Of a stretch of 64,000 bases of DNA, positions 1-8,019 are shown piece by piece. The notes under the pieces are model-generated. The model worked only from the letters and a program-made list of their open reading frames with translations. It had not been told where the DNA came from and ran no database searches. Source of the stretch: JAGMES01 sp023128035. Lineage in GTDB: Bacteria > Bacillota > Halanaerobiia > DY22613. Positions within the stretch are counted from its first letter, which is position 1. The number at the start of each line of letters is the position of its first letter. The translations under genes and the position numbers were made by a program. The stretch lies in NCBI GenBank assembly GCA_030627905.1, contig DAOVRZ010000005.1, positions 1 to 64,000 of the forward strand. Direction: 5' to 3'.

Positions 1-1048
1 CAAAAAAAAATGGTGCATTCTTTTTTAATAAAAATCTCAAAATACAAATTATAAATTTTAACAATTATGTAAAGATGAATTTTTCTGTTTTATTGATCGA
101 ATAATATTTTACTCGTTATAGCTGCTGTATATTTTTTGTATTTGACAAATTTGAAATGACTATTTTTACTGTTGATATAAATTAACTTTTTATCATTACC
201 GACATCCTCCGTCCTCTCTTCAACCCCATCATCTTTAAAATTAAATGCACTGCCATCAGGAAAATATATTACATTACCACAAATATATGGAAAACCAAAA
301 CTCCAGCGATCATATAGATTTGGATGTTTGGCTCTATCTCCCTTATCAGTTTTAGAATTATAATATCTGCTGATAACTAAATCCAAGCCTTCTCTTCCCG
401 GAACCACTAATCAGTTGCAGCAACTGTTAATATCCCAGAAGTTGTAGATACATATTCACTTCCATTTTGCAACAACGATGAATAATGACTTAATCCTGTA
501 GTAATCCATGGACTTTCAGTTTGAAGGATAGGTTCAGAAGAAGAAGAGCCTTGACCTTCGGTATTTATTATTTCCGAATCTGCATCTATAGTTTTTACAA
601 TAACCTTATCAATATTAAGAGTACCAGTAAAATCAGATAAAACAACATAATAGTCACTTACTGATAAACTACAGGTACTAGATAGCTTAACCCAATCCCA
701 ATCACTTTGTCCCTTAAAATTATTTTGAAAGATTTCCTGATCTGATCCGTAAATTTTTAAGACACCAGACCCTGTTCCCTTCAAATGAATCCATAATTCA
801 TAGTTATTCTTATCAAAAACATCTAACATAAGAGAAATCAAGTCATTTTGAGATCCCTGCCCAACACTAACATAACTTAGTTCACTATTTCCTTGTGTAA
901 CTAAATTTTGTCCAACTAAATCTCCATTTTCTGCTTGAAGGATAACATATGGTTCGATAAGAGCTGCATTTACTGTAGTTAATGTAAAGAGTATAAATAG
1001 TAGCATAACTAAATAACCATATTTTTGGTATTTTATAATTTTACTCAC
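1..1048 (-). pseudogene. RHS/YD-repeat-type surface protein, N-terminal part, frameshifted
   Basis: The upstream piece (407-1048) has a signal peptide with hydrophobic core LVMLLFILFTLTTVNA, then a beta-rich stretch resembling a carbohydrate-binding module (DYYVVLSDFTGTLNIDKVIV), and ends SGILTVAATD-stop. The next piece, in the frame shifted by one base, begins VVPGREGLDLVISRYYNSK, which is the classic start of the RHS/YD-repeat core. Adding one T near position 409 would read ATD-LVVPGREG straight through, so a single-base deletion has broken the gene. A further stop lies at 90-92 before the reading continues to the window edge. RHS proteins are large secreted or wall-associated toxin-delivery or adhesion proteins; this one is almost certainly inactive. 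The upstream start is uncertain because GAGG overlaps the GTG at 1048. Confidence 0.72.
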
Positions 1049-1208
1049 CTCAACTTATTTTTTGGATACTAACCCTATATAGTATACTCCTTTTAACAAC
1101 AATATCCTGCGAAAAATATAGATTTTCATAATGTCAATAAAAATTATATAATTACACAAAAAAACAAATCGTTTTTTACTTTTTATTAACATGAACCCAG
1201 ATATAACT

Positions 1209-1286
1209 AAAAAGAGAATGGTTGGCAAAATAAGTTGCATCAGGAATATTTCCCAGCAACGTTTTTGCCAACCATCCTCTTTTTAC
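1209..1286. repeat. long inverted repeat between secF and RHS remnant
   Basis: Arms at about 1210-1230 and 1264-1284 pair over roughly 20 bases (GAATGGTTGGCAAAA against TTTTGCCAACCATCC), with an inner GTTGC/GCAAC stem. The T-run on the minus-strand side makes a terminator plausible. No credible gene overlaps it. Confidence 0.6.
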
Positions 1287-1303
1287 TTGACTCGGTCGCA
1301 TAT

Positions 1304-1332
1304 AAAAAGCCCTACGTAAACGCAGAGCTTTT
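1304..1332 (-). terminator. rho-independent terminator after secF
   Basis: On the minus strand AAAGCTCTGCG pairs with CGTAGGGCTTT (GU pairs included) around a short loop, followed by a T-run, just downstream of the secF stop. Confidence 0.7.
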
Positions 1333-1343
1333 CAATCTTACTT

Positions 1344-2219
1344 TTATTCTTTATTAAACCGATCCTTCAACGTTACCAATAATGGTGCAGCGACAAAAAT
1401 AGAAGAATAAGTTCCAGATAATACACCAATTAAGAGTGCTATCATAAATATTTTAATGGAAGCACCACCAAAGATCAAGATCGCGAGAACGGTGCATAAA
1501 GTTGTCATAGAAGTATTTATTGAACGTGGCAATGTATCAAGAATTGCCTTGTTGCAAACCTCTTCAAAAGGCATTTTCCGCATAAACTTAACATTTTCAC
1601 GGATGCGATCAAAGATTACGATGGTATCATTAATTGAATAACCAACAATAGTTAAAATTGCTGCCACAAATGGAGTGTTGATTTCCCATCTAAAGATAGA
1701 GAATAAACTAATTACGATAGCAGTATCATGAAGCAAAGCAATTATTGCAATAATTGCATACTTAAACTGAAAACGAACACTGATATAAGCTACAATCGCG
1801 ATTGAAGCAACCAATAATGCCATTAAAGCCTTCCATCTTAATTCATGACCAATGCTTGGTCCAACTCCCTCAGTTCTTAAAACTTCAGCATCGGGATATT
1901 TTTCTTTAATAGCATTTTCAATATTTAATTTTTCATCTGGCTGTAAATCCTTTGTCCGGATCAACATACCTTTAAAGTTATCACCCTTTGTTGCAACAAC
2001 AGAACTAGACTGTTCTAAACCGAACTCTCCTAAAATTTGACGAATATCTGAAGTGGTTACAGTAGTTGAATTATCGAATTTATATTCCATAATTGTTCCA
2101 CCCATAAAGTCAATTCCAAGATTCAAACCTTGAAATAAAATTGATAGAATACCTATACCAATAACCACCAGAGAAATCATATACCAAAGCTTTCTACGCT
2201 TAATAAAATCCACTGTCAT
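1344..2219 (-). CDS. secF: protein translocase subunit SecF
   Basis: Membrane subunit of the SecDF complex, which uses the proton gradient to help pull exported proteins through SecYEG. It has 291 residues, as usual for SecF. It shows an N-terminal membrane helix (about 12-32), the family motif LGIDFMGGTIMEY, a short extracytoplasmic domain, and a C-terminal five-helix bundle with GYSINDTIVIFDRIREN. Its ATG overlaps the secD stop by one base (TAATG), so the two are translationally coupled. A terminator follows. Separate secD and secF genes, rather than one fused gene, are typical of clostridial lineages. Confidence 0.97.
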   Translation of the reverse strand: MTVDFIKRRKLWYMISLVVIGIGILSILFQGLNLGIDFMGGTIMEYKFDNSTTVTTSDIRQILGEFGLEQSSSVVATKGDNFKGMLIRTKDLQPDEKLNIENAIKEKYPDAEVLRTEGVGPSIGHELRWKALMALLVASIAIVAYISVRFQFKYAIIAIIALLHDTAIVISLFSIFRWEINTPFVAAILTIVGYSINDTIVIFDRIRENVKFMRKMPFEEVCNKAILDTLPRSINTSMTTLCTVLAILIFGGASIKIFMIALLIGVLSGTYSSIFVAAPLLVTLKDRFNKE

Positions 2220-3424
2220 TACCTCCTTACACCAAAAGCTCGAGGGCTATTGATCAATTTTATCTCAAGTTGCATCAAAGTCCGGGTAACCACGATTGCT
2301 GAGAACATACTTATAACTATACCGATACCCAGAGTGATTGCAAAACCACGTACTGTACCACTAGTAAAATAAGCAAGAATCATTGCAGTGATCAAAGTTG
2401 TAACATTGGAGTCTAATATAGTGGTTATAGCGCGTTTAAAACCTGCATCAATTGCAGCACGTACTGTTTTACCTGCTCTTAATTCTTCTTTAATCCGTTC
2501 AAAGATGATAATATTAGCATCTACAGCCATACCGATAGTCAAAATCAAACCAGCAATACCAGGCAATGTTAACACAGCTCTTAAACCTGCTAATGCACCC
2601 AGAACAAGCAAACCATAAATAACCAACGCCTGAGCTGCAATAAAACCAGGAGTACGATACCATAAAATCATAAATAATGCTACCAAAATCAGGCCAACAA
2701 TTCCGGCACGTAAACTCTTCTGGATAGAAATTTCACCTAAAACTGGGCCAACTGTTCTTGTCTTAATTACATTAACTGGAACAGGTAATGCACCCTCACG
2801 TAAGAGCATTGCATCTGCTTCAGCTTCTTCAACTGTAGAGTAACCAGAGATAGAACCTGAACGGCTAATTTCACTTTCAACAACAGGATTTGTTAATAAC
2901 TCTTCATCAAGGTAAATAGCTATATGTTTATTAATATTCTCTCTAGTAACTTTCCTGAATATCTTTGTACCTTCATCATTCAACTCAAAATTAATAACAA
3001 CTCTACCAAACTGATCAAAACCTGTCTCAGCTTTAACCAGGTATTCACCTGTCATTACAACTTCGCCAGATTCATCTTTAAAATATAACATCGCAGTCTG
3101 ACCAATTGTCTTAATTGCTTCAGTTGGGTTATCGACTGCAGGAAGTTCAATAATAATTCTTCTATCCCCTTCTCTTTGGATATTCGCTTCTGCCATACCA
3201 AGACCATTGATTCGACGTTCTAAAATATTCATAATACCTTGCATTGCTTCTGAATCTACCTTACGTTTGTCAGTATCTTGCGCTTCAAGCAGTATATGTG
3301 CTCCACCTTTCAAATCCAAACCTAGCTCAATTCCATAGTAATCATATAGAAAAAAGGCAAATCCAATGATTACCAAGATCAAGCCGATCTTAAGAAACCT
3401 TTTTTTCTTCCAATCCATTTCCAT
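2219..3424 (-). CDS. secD: protein translocase subunit SecD
   Basis: Partner of SecF in preprotein translocation. It has 401 residues: an N-terminal helix (about 11-28), the conserved LGLDLKGGAHILLE motif, the large extracytoplasmic P1 region (to about 215), and a C-terminal RND-type bundle with GMAVDANIIIFERIKEEL. A good AAGGAGG precedes the ATG at 3424; a second in-frame ATG two codons later is also possible. In many clostridia secD directly follows yajC. Here about 5 kb of accessory sequence separates them, although all are still on the minus strand. Confidence 0.97.
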   Translation of the reverse strand: MEMDWKKKRFLKIGLILVIIGFAFFLYDYYGIELGLDLKGGAHILLEAQDTDKRKVDSEAMQGIMNILERRINGLGMAEANIQREGDRRIIIELPAVDNPTEAIKTIGQTAMLYFKDESGEVVMTGEYLVKAETGFDQFGRVVINFELNDEGTKIFRKVTRENINKHIAIYLDEELLTNPVVESEISRSGSISGYSTVEEAEADAMLLREGALPVPVNVIKTRTVGPVLGEISIQKSLRAGIVGLILVALFMILWYRTPGFIAAQALVIYGLLVLGALAGLRAVLTLPGIAGLILTIGMAVDANIIIFERIKEELRAGKTVRAAIDAGFKRAITTILDSNVTTLITAMILAYFTSGTVRGFAITLGIGIVISMFSAIVVTRTLMQLEIKLINSPRAFGVRR

Positions 3425-3520
3425 TTTTCCTCCTTCAATAACATTTTCAACATCCTTTTCAAGGTCATTTTTAATTATATCGCGTTAAACCTAGATTTGT
3501 CAATCAAATGAAGTAGTTTC

Positions 3521-4186
3521 TTAAAGAAGTTTCGTATTATTTATGATCAAGCTAAATTTACAATTTAAATGTTCGGCTGCACGGCGACTCATCACCATTC
3601 TTGTTAAAAATATTTCGAAATATTCCATTAACGGACATATTTCTGTATCTATTTCCAAATACAATGTGATTGTTCTTTGGGCTGGTTCTACTTTTACTGA
3701 TGACCTTTCTACAGCATAATTCACCCTATCATGAATATCAAAAGTAGCAAAATCTCGATTTCGAACCCTCCCTCTATGTACATCTGCTTTATCAGCGATG
3801 ATGAGAGCTGCTGCAACTGAATTCACTGCCTCTCCTGTATGTTCATCATGATTACCGATAGCTCCTATAACCACACCGATCTCTTCAAAATTCATCCCCA
3901 TTCTAGCTAAAATTTGAGAAGCCAATGTAGCTGAACTCTGCCAATGATTTACTCTTGCCACCACATTTCCAATATCATGAAGATATGCAGCAATTTCAGC
4001 AAGTTCACATGTTCTTTTAGGAAAATCCAACTCTTTTAAAATAGTTGATGCTACTTTTGCTAGGAGTCCAGCATGACGAAAACCATGTTCAGTAAATCCC
4101 ATTACTCCTAAATGTTCATTTGCCATTTTTATAAATGCTTTCACTTGAGCATCTTCTTTTACATCATTTAAGGTAATCAGACTCAT
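3521..4186 (-). CDS. HD-domain phosphohydrolase
   Basis: A 221-residue metal-dependent HD-superfamily protein. The HD pair is visible at 70-71 (AAYLHDIGN), with an upstream His in HGFRHAG (about 38) and a later GNHDEHTG, matching the metal ligands of the fold. The substrate cannot be read from sequence. A GGAGG precedes the ATG. It lies about 100 bases upstream of secD on the same strand and may share its transcript. Such HD proteins are often seen beside secDF in clostridia, but no mechanistic link to secretion is established here. Confidence 0.85.
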   Translation of the reverse strand: MSLITLNDVKEDAQVKAFIKMANEHLGVMGFTEHGFRHAGLLAKVASTILKELDFPKRTCELAEIAAYLHDIGNVVARVNHWQSSATLASQILARMGMNFEEIGVVIGAIGNHDEHTGEAVNSVAAALIIADKADVHRGRVRNRDFATFDIHDRVNYAVERSSVKVEPAQRTITLYLEIDTEICPLMEYFEIFLTRMVMSRRAAEHLNCKFSLIINNTKLL

Positions 4187-4309
4187 AAAAAAACCTCCTC
4201 AGTTTTTTGTATCAAAATTTATCATTCGTCAATTACCACCTCCTTATTCATCATACAGTAAATCAAATAAAAAAATGAAGCATTTCTACTTCATCTTATC
4301 TTCAATATA

Positions 4310-4807
4310 TCACACCATTACATTAATTATCTTCCCCGGAATCTGCTCTAAAATTTGTAAAGCTTTATTATTTTCTTCAACAGAAATCATATGTCTTACA
4401 TTAAAAGAATTCCAAAGTTCTTCTTCATGTTTTTTAACTTCATTTATTCTAAACATTCGATACCGTTCAACAACCTGCTCAAGAGAAATATTTGGTACCT
4501 TTTCTGGTTCTATTGTTTCCACAAGAAATTTCATTTTATTTTTCTTAGCGTTTCGCTCACTCACCCTCATCTGACGATTATACAAATAAAAAGCCTCTTT
4601 TTCTTTCCTAATGTGAATAGATCCTATTTCTCCAAAAGAATCCGACTGTTTCTTCTGTTTATAACCTGTCTTAACTAATTCCTGATCATTCTGTTCAGAT
4701 ATATTTATGGCAAGTGGAAAAAAGGATTTTTTTACATTAAGTTTATCGTTTTGCTTACGTGTAAGGTTATTCTTTCCGATCTGATTATACCCTTCTATTA
4801 TCCTCAA
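4310..4807 (-). CDS. uncharacterised protein
   Basis: I do not recognise this protein. It is about 165 residues, charged and rich in Lys, Glu and Asn, with no signal peptide or membrane segment. Its C-terminal half (VEETIEPEKVP... to IPGKIINVMV) looks helical. The longer GTG start at 4816 is unlikely because GGAGG (4816-4820) overlaps that codon; a TTG at 4807 sits eight bases from the ribosome site and gives an N-terminus MRIIEGYNQIG. No neighbour suggests a function. Confidence 0.6.
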   Translation of the reverse strand: MRIIEGYNQIGKNNLTRKQNDKLNVKKSFFPLAINISEQNDQELVKTGYKQKKQSDSFGEIGSIHIRKEKEAFYLYNRQMRVSERNAKKNKMKFLVETIEPEKVPNISLEQVVERYRMFRINEVKKHEEELWNSFNVRHMISVEENNKALQILEQIPGKIINVMV

Positions 4808-4908
4808 GTTTCCCACCTCCCTTAGAAATTTACTCCCTATATATTATATTCTACAAAAATCCAGATTTCCTTCTAAGGTGTAACACTATTCTTTGAAAAG
4901 ATACAAAG

Positions 4909-4963
4909 CAGATTATTAATCTCTTTGAAGATAAAGTTCCTTCAGAGATCAATAATCTGCCTC
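4909..4963. repeat. intergenic inverted repeat
   Basis: GCAGATTATTAATCTCT and AGAGATCAATAATCTGC are inverted copies (one mismatch) separated by about 20 bases. It may act as a terminator for upstream minus-strand transcription. No gene overlaps it. Confidence 0.6.
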
Positions 4964-5028
4964 GCAATTTTATTGAGAAAAGCGAGAGTAGTCTGAGGGG
5001 GCAGAAAACCTCCCGCTAAAATCAAACT

Positions 5029-5094
5029 TTATAAACTTTTATAATCTTCAATTGTAAAATCACGTAAGGTCACTTTTTCGCCAACTATTTTCAA
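5029..5094 (-). pseudogene. N-terminal stub of a GNAT-type acetyltransferase
   Basis: A strong GAGGAGGT precedes a TTG at 5094, from which 21 codons read MKIVGEKVTLRDFTIEDYKS plus L and then a stop. GEKVTLRDFTIEDY is the usual opening of GNAT N-acetyltransferases. The rest of the gene (about 140 codons) is missing, so this is a remnant of a deleted gene. Confidence 0.55.
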
Positions 5095-5146
5095 ATTATG
5101 TACCTCCTCATACTTTTATTCCTAATTACACAAACTCAATAGCTCA

Positions 5147-5292
5147 TTTAACAACAATTTCGGAAGACCATAAGTCCCCATCTTCTACAAGTAAGGGCAG
5201 CTATTCTCAAATAAGTTAGCTTTCAATGAGGTATAAATCTCCTTCCGAAAGTTGTTAAACTTAAGAGGTAATAACGTAGTTTTTACCTCGAC
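5147..5292 (+). mobile_element. palindromic element, family B, copy B1
   Basis: About 146 bp. It begins TTTAACAAC...TTTCGGAAG and closes with CTTCCGAAAGTTGTTAAA, so the two parts form a long helix. After that comes the terminal hairpin: arm GAGGTAATAAC, loop GTA, arm GTTTTTACCTC (one mismatch), ending CGAC. It has no ORF. It belongs to the same family as copies at 6450, 17243, 40171, 55820 and 61134. Confidence 0.8.
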
Positions 5293-5316
5293 TTTAACTT
5301 TCCACCTCTTCCAAAT

Positions 5317-5349
5317 AAAAAAAGATGCTACAGCTCTAGCTATAGCACC
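5317..5349 (-). terminator. terminator-like hairpin 3 of a series
   Basis: On minus, GGTGCTATAGCT pairs with AGCTGTAGCATC across a two-base loop and is followed by seven T. It is the last of three hairpins downstream of the 46-codon gene. Confidence 0.6.
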
Positions 5350-5363
5350 TTCCTCTGATTCAT

Positions 5364-5409
5364 AAAAAGCCAAATACATACTTATATATGTATACTCAAA
5401 TATTTGGCT
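5364..5409 (-). terminator. terminator-like hairpin 2 of a series
   Basis: On minus, AGCCAAATA pairs with TATTTGGCT and is followed by five T. The loop is long (about 24 bases) and itself partly palindromic. Confidence 0.5.
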
Positions 5410-5441
5410 AAAAAAACCAGTTTAATCCTAATCCAGGATAT

Positions 5442-5470
5442 AAAAAAGGCTATAGTCTACGACTACAGCC
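5442..5470 (-). terminator. terminator of the 46-codon gene
   Basis: On minus, GGCTGTAGTC, loop GTA, GACTATAGCC, then six T. It starts about 30 bases past the stop of the small gene at 5501. Confidence 0.75.
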
Positions 5471-5500
5471 CTGTGTAAATGCAATCATCAGTGAATCACT

Positions 5501-5641
5501 TTACTGATTCACTCCTGCCAAGAGTAGTCGCGCATATAAAGAATTATTGAACATAGCAAAAGACATAGTAATCCCGTAAAAGCCAACAGTATGAAGAAAA
5601 TTACGAGTTATGTTAACTGTGTTTGTTCTAAGTTTAATCAT
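5501..5641 (-). CDS. 46-residue small protein of unknown function
   Basis: I do not recognise the product. It starts MIKLRTNTVNITRN and ends LYARLLLAGVNQ, with a basic N-terminus and a hydrophobic centre (TVGFYGITMSFAMF) that could be one short amphipathic or membrane segment. The signals around it are unusually complete: AAGGAGGT eight bases before the ATG at 5641, a perfect sigma-70 promoter upstream, and a terminator downstream. A longer reading from 5707 is excluded because it would run through the promoter. It could be a secreted or membrane peptide, a leader, or a toxin-like peptide; nothing nearby decides. Confidence 0.72.
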   Translation of the reverse strand: MIKLRTNTVNITRNFLHTVGFYGITMSFAMFNNSLYARLLLAGVNQ

Positions 5642-5698
5642 TTTGCACGACCTCCTTTCATAAGCATTTGCATATTTTGCTAATTTTAACCTATTGCT

Positions 5699-5727
5699 AT
5701 TATACAAGATATCATAATCTTTGTCAA
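5699..5727 (-). promoter_or_regulatory. consensus sigma-70 promoter for the 46-codon gene
   Basis: TTGACA (5722-5727) and TATAAT (5699-5704), both perfect, are separated by exactly 17 bases. The expected start near 5692 gives an approximately 50-base leader before the ATG at 5641. Confidence 0.85.
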
Positions 5728-5749
5728 GTATTTTTTATAAGTTAAGATG

Positions 5750-5785
5750 AAAAAGGTATGGCAAATATTTTTGCCATACCTTTTT
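5750..5785. terminator. bidirectional terminator
   Basis: Perfect 16-bp stem (AAAAAGGTATGGCAAA with TTTGCCATACCTTTTT) around a TATT loop, with A- and T-tracts on both sides. It insulates the small gene from the upstream pseudogene. Confidence 0.8.
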
Positions 5786-5828
5786 CGTAACTCATTATAT
5801 AGTTACAAACCTTTATTTAAAAAACTGT

Positions 5829-6366
5829 TTATCTAGGTTTGCAAATTATTTCTTTGATTTCTAATTTAAAGATTGCAGCCGAATGATCCAGCTTAATCAC
5901 TATTGCAGTATCAGCTCCACGCCCTGTCGATAGCAATAACATCTTTATCTTAGGTTATCAATCCAGCATCTAAAGCCATAATAGCTATTTCTACTCCAAC
6001 CTTAACCCCCTAGCCCAACATACGTAAACTCATAGCCAAACTTCAGTAGGATAAACACCGCCAAATTGATACCTGAGAGCCTGTTCCACACCTGCAAACA
6101 GATGGGTTTGAACTCCCCCTCTTTTATAAGTTGTTCCCTCATCTCAGCTCTAATCTCGTCTTCACCAAGATTTTTAAAACCACTGGGTAACACAAATGAT
6201 TTTCGAAACAATATTTTCGCGGTTGATCATCTCTAACAATTTAAAAACTGTCTCACCCGTGTTAGAAGCAACTACATACTCTTCAATTCCTAACTCCCTA
6301 CCACGCTTCAGAGCAAGGGCAATTTGTTTGCTGTGTATTCTCTGATCCTATATCTTCCCAGTACAT
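5829..6366 (-). pseudogene. pyruvate-kinase C-terminal (alpha/beta) domain-like protein, degraded
   Basis: Pieced together across frames on the minus strand, the reading is MYWEDIGSENTQQ, then IALALKRGRELGIEEYVVAS, NTGETVFKLLEM, IICVTQW, SGFKNLGEDEIRAEMREQL, GVKVGVEIAIMALDAGLIT, stop, DKDVIAID, then GADTAIVIKLDHSA and IKEIICKPR-stop. This order matches the stand-alone proteins of about 180-190 residues built from the pyruvate kinase alpha/beta (allosteric) domain, whose C-terminus is also KEIICKPR-like. At least three frameshifts or stops break it (about 6325, about 6215-6180 and about 5950-5910), so it is dead. The total span (538 bp) fits a full-length ancestral gene. Confidence 0.8.
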
Positions 6367-6449
6367 TCATAAGCCTTCTTTTCGCAATACGCCATTAGAC
6401 ATATGTCATACATTATATTTTCGCGAAAAGCCACCATTCCCCTTTTAAA

Positions 6450-6591
6450 GTCGAAATAATAACAAGTTACTATTTCTTAAGTTTAACGACTTCAGAAGGA
6501 GATTTGTTTCCCCACTAAAGGTTTCAAATTATTGAAGACTTCTCCCAACGCTTATAGATGAGAGAGGATTGCCTTCTGAAATGTCGTTAAA
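6450..6591 (-). mobile_element. palindromic element, family B, copy B2
   Basis: About 142 bp, inverted relative to B1. It opens TTTAACGACATTTCAGAAGG, closes CCTTCTGAAGTCGTTAAA, then the terminal hairpin GAAATA(G/A)TAAC arms with one mismatch, ending CGAC. Its left end abuts the stop codon (6594) of the following HTH gene. Confidence 0.82.
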
Positions 6592-6593
6592 AA

Positions 6594-6806
6594 TTATTCT
6601 TCTTCTTTAGTTGCAGCAGCAGGCACAATAGCCTGAACAATCAAATACTCGTCGATAGCTTTCTTATGGAATCTCCACTGACCGCCAATCTTCTTTGCAG
6701 GTAATTGGCCTTGACGAAGTAAATTATAAATAGTCTGCTTATTAACACGCAAATACTCGGCCACCTCTTCAACTAATAAAATTTCTGGATAATCTTCTGA
6801 TCTCAT
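6594..6806 (-). CDS. excisionase/MerR-type helix-turn-helix DNA-binding protein
   Basis: A small protein of 70 residues with the HTH_17 (excisionase-family) core: LLVEEVAEYLRVNKQTIYNL followed by LRQGQLPAKKIGGQWRF. Such proteins are phage-type excisionases or small regulators. Its targets are unknown and no integrase is nearby. The start chosen is the ATG at 6806, eight bases after GAGGAGGA; two upstream ATGs lie within or before that ribosome site. The stop codon touches mobile element B2. Confidence 0.82.
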   Translation of the reverse strand: MRSEDYPEILLVEEVAEYLRVNKQTIYNLLRQGQLPAKKIGGQWRFHKKAIDEYLIVQAIVPAAATKEEE

Positions 6807-7106
6807 TTTTAACATCCTCCTCATATTTTTTATTTAACAAGCTTATAATACTTTTTTTAAAAAACTCTTTTTCATGTGCAAATGGTATGTACCAGGTTAA
6901 CCAGAGGGCTAATTTTTAGAAATTTTCTGAACATTTGTAATATAGATTCATCTCTTTTTTCAGGTCATAGCTAGTAATAAGTTGGAGAAGTATATAACAT
7001 ATCTCACTTTATGCTACTTTCTACTCATTTAGAGTATATTATAAGTTAACTTTTCTTCAAATAGAGAGAAAACCCTATTTATAGAATATCTACACCCCAT
7101 TTTTAT

Positions 7107-7757
7107 TTATAGCTGGATTATACCTGTTCTAATTGCATATTTAACCAACTCTATACGATCATGCATGTCCAATTTATCCATAATATTATATCTATGAGAT
7201 TCAATCGTCTTTATACTTACATTTAGAAGAGTTGCAATATCCTGATTTTTATATCCTTCTGCAATCAATTTTAAAACTTCCAATTCACGGTTAGTTAATC
7301 CATCCCATTCCGCAATTTTATCTTCTTCAATTCTCTCTAAAAAATATTTGATCACAAACCGCGAGATAGATGGATCTAGATAACATCCACCTTTACTAAT
7401 AGCTTCTAAAGCCAAAATAAACTCCTTTTCTACTGCGCTTTTAATAATATATCCTTGAACACCAGCCCGTAAAAACCATGCAATATGTGACTCATTATTC
7501 TGAGCTGTTAATATAATTACCTTCATATCATTCATTAAATCTTTAAGTCGTTCAACAACTTGAAAGCCATTAAAGATTGGCATACTTATATCCAAAATCA
7601 ATATATCAGGTGGATTTTGGATAACTTTTTGTATTGTTTCCTGACCATTTTCAGCTTCTCCTATCACTTCAAATTTCTCGTAATCAGCTAAAATTTTTTT
7701 TAAACCATCTCTAACAATCCCATGATCATCTGCGATGAAAACTTTTTCTACTGCCAT
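7107..7757 (-). CDS. NarL/FixJ-family response regulator (LuxR-type HTH)
   Basis: A 216-residue two-component transcription factor. The receiver domain (about 1-125) shows the acidic pair D10/D11, phospho-acceptor D56 in DILILDISMP, T84 and K106. A LuxR HTH (about 150-210) follows with LTNRELEVLKLIAEGYKN and VSIKTIESHR. No histidine kinase is adjacent, so it is an orphan in this window and its signal is unknown. The upstream region is about 260 bases and AT-rich. Confidence 0.93.
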   Translation of the reverse strand: MAVEKVFIADDHGIVRDGLKKILADYEKFEVIGEAENGQETIQKVIQNPPDILILDISMPIFNGFQVVERLKDLMNDMKVIILTAQNNESHIAWFLRAGVQGYIIKSAVEKEFILALEAISKGGCYLDPSISRFVIKYFLERIEEDKIAEWDGLTNRELEVLKLIAEGYKNQDIATLLNVSIKTIESHRYNIMDKLDMHDRIELVKYAIRTGIIQL

Positions 7758-7942
7758 CTCCTTTCCCTCCCTAAAACAAATGCTTACTAAATACTATTTT
7801 TTTCGCCACCTTTCTCCCCACTACTCTAACTTTATATTTTTTCCTATAATAATATATTAGGTATATTTTTGAAAATTCCTTTTAAAAATTCATTTAATTT
7901 TTGATTTATTGCTAAAAAATTTTTTCTGCGCCTTTAAAATAC

Positions 7943-7976
7943 AAAAAAGGTATCAGTTTTGCAAACTGATACCTTT
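7943..7976 (-). terminator. terminator after lepB copy 1
   Basis: AAAGGTATCAGTTT pairs with AAACTGATACCTTT across a 3-4 base loop, with T-tracts on both flanks, just downstream of the stop at 8020. Confidence 0.8.
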
Positions 7977-8019
7977 AAAACAAGCTAAGGTAAACCTATT
8001 TGAAATTATTATATCTTTT

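Noticed and set aside
1055..1240. 61-codon minus-strand hydrophobic reading
   Set aside because: It runs through the inverted repeat at 1209-1286 and has no ribosome site; low-complexity AT-rich sequence.
4275..4678. Two plus-strand readings of about 95 codons
   Set aside because: Antisense shadows of the minus-strand gene at 4310-4807, with no ribosome sites.
5185..5379. 64-codon minus-strand reading (MYLAFYESEEGAIARAV...)
   Set aside because: It consists of two terminator-like hairpins followed by part of element B1; no ribosome site.
6002..6211. 69-codon protein MFRKSFVLPSGF...
   Set aside because: It is the middle block of the degraded pyruvate-kinase-like pseudogene, not a gene by itself.
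6594..6806. Excisionase-like gene as evidence of a prophage or integrative element
   Set aside because: No integrase, attachment repeats or phage genes nearby; HTH_17 proteins also occur as ordinary regulators.
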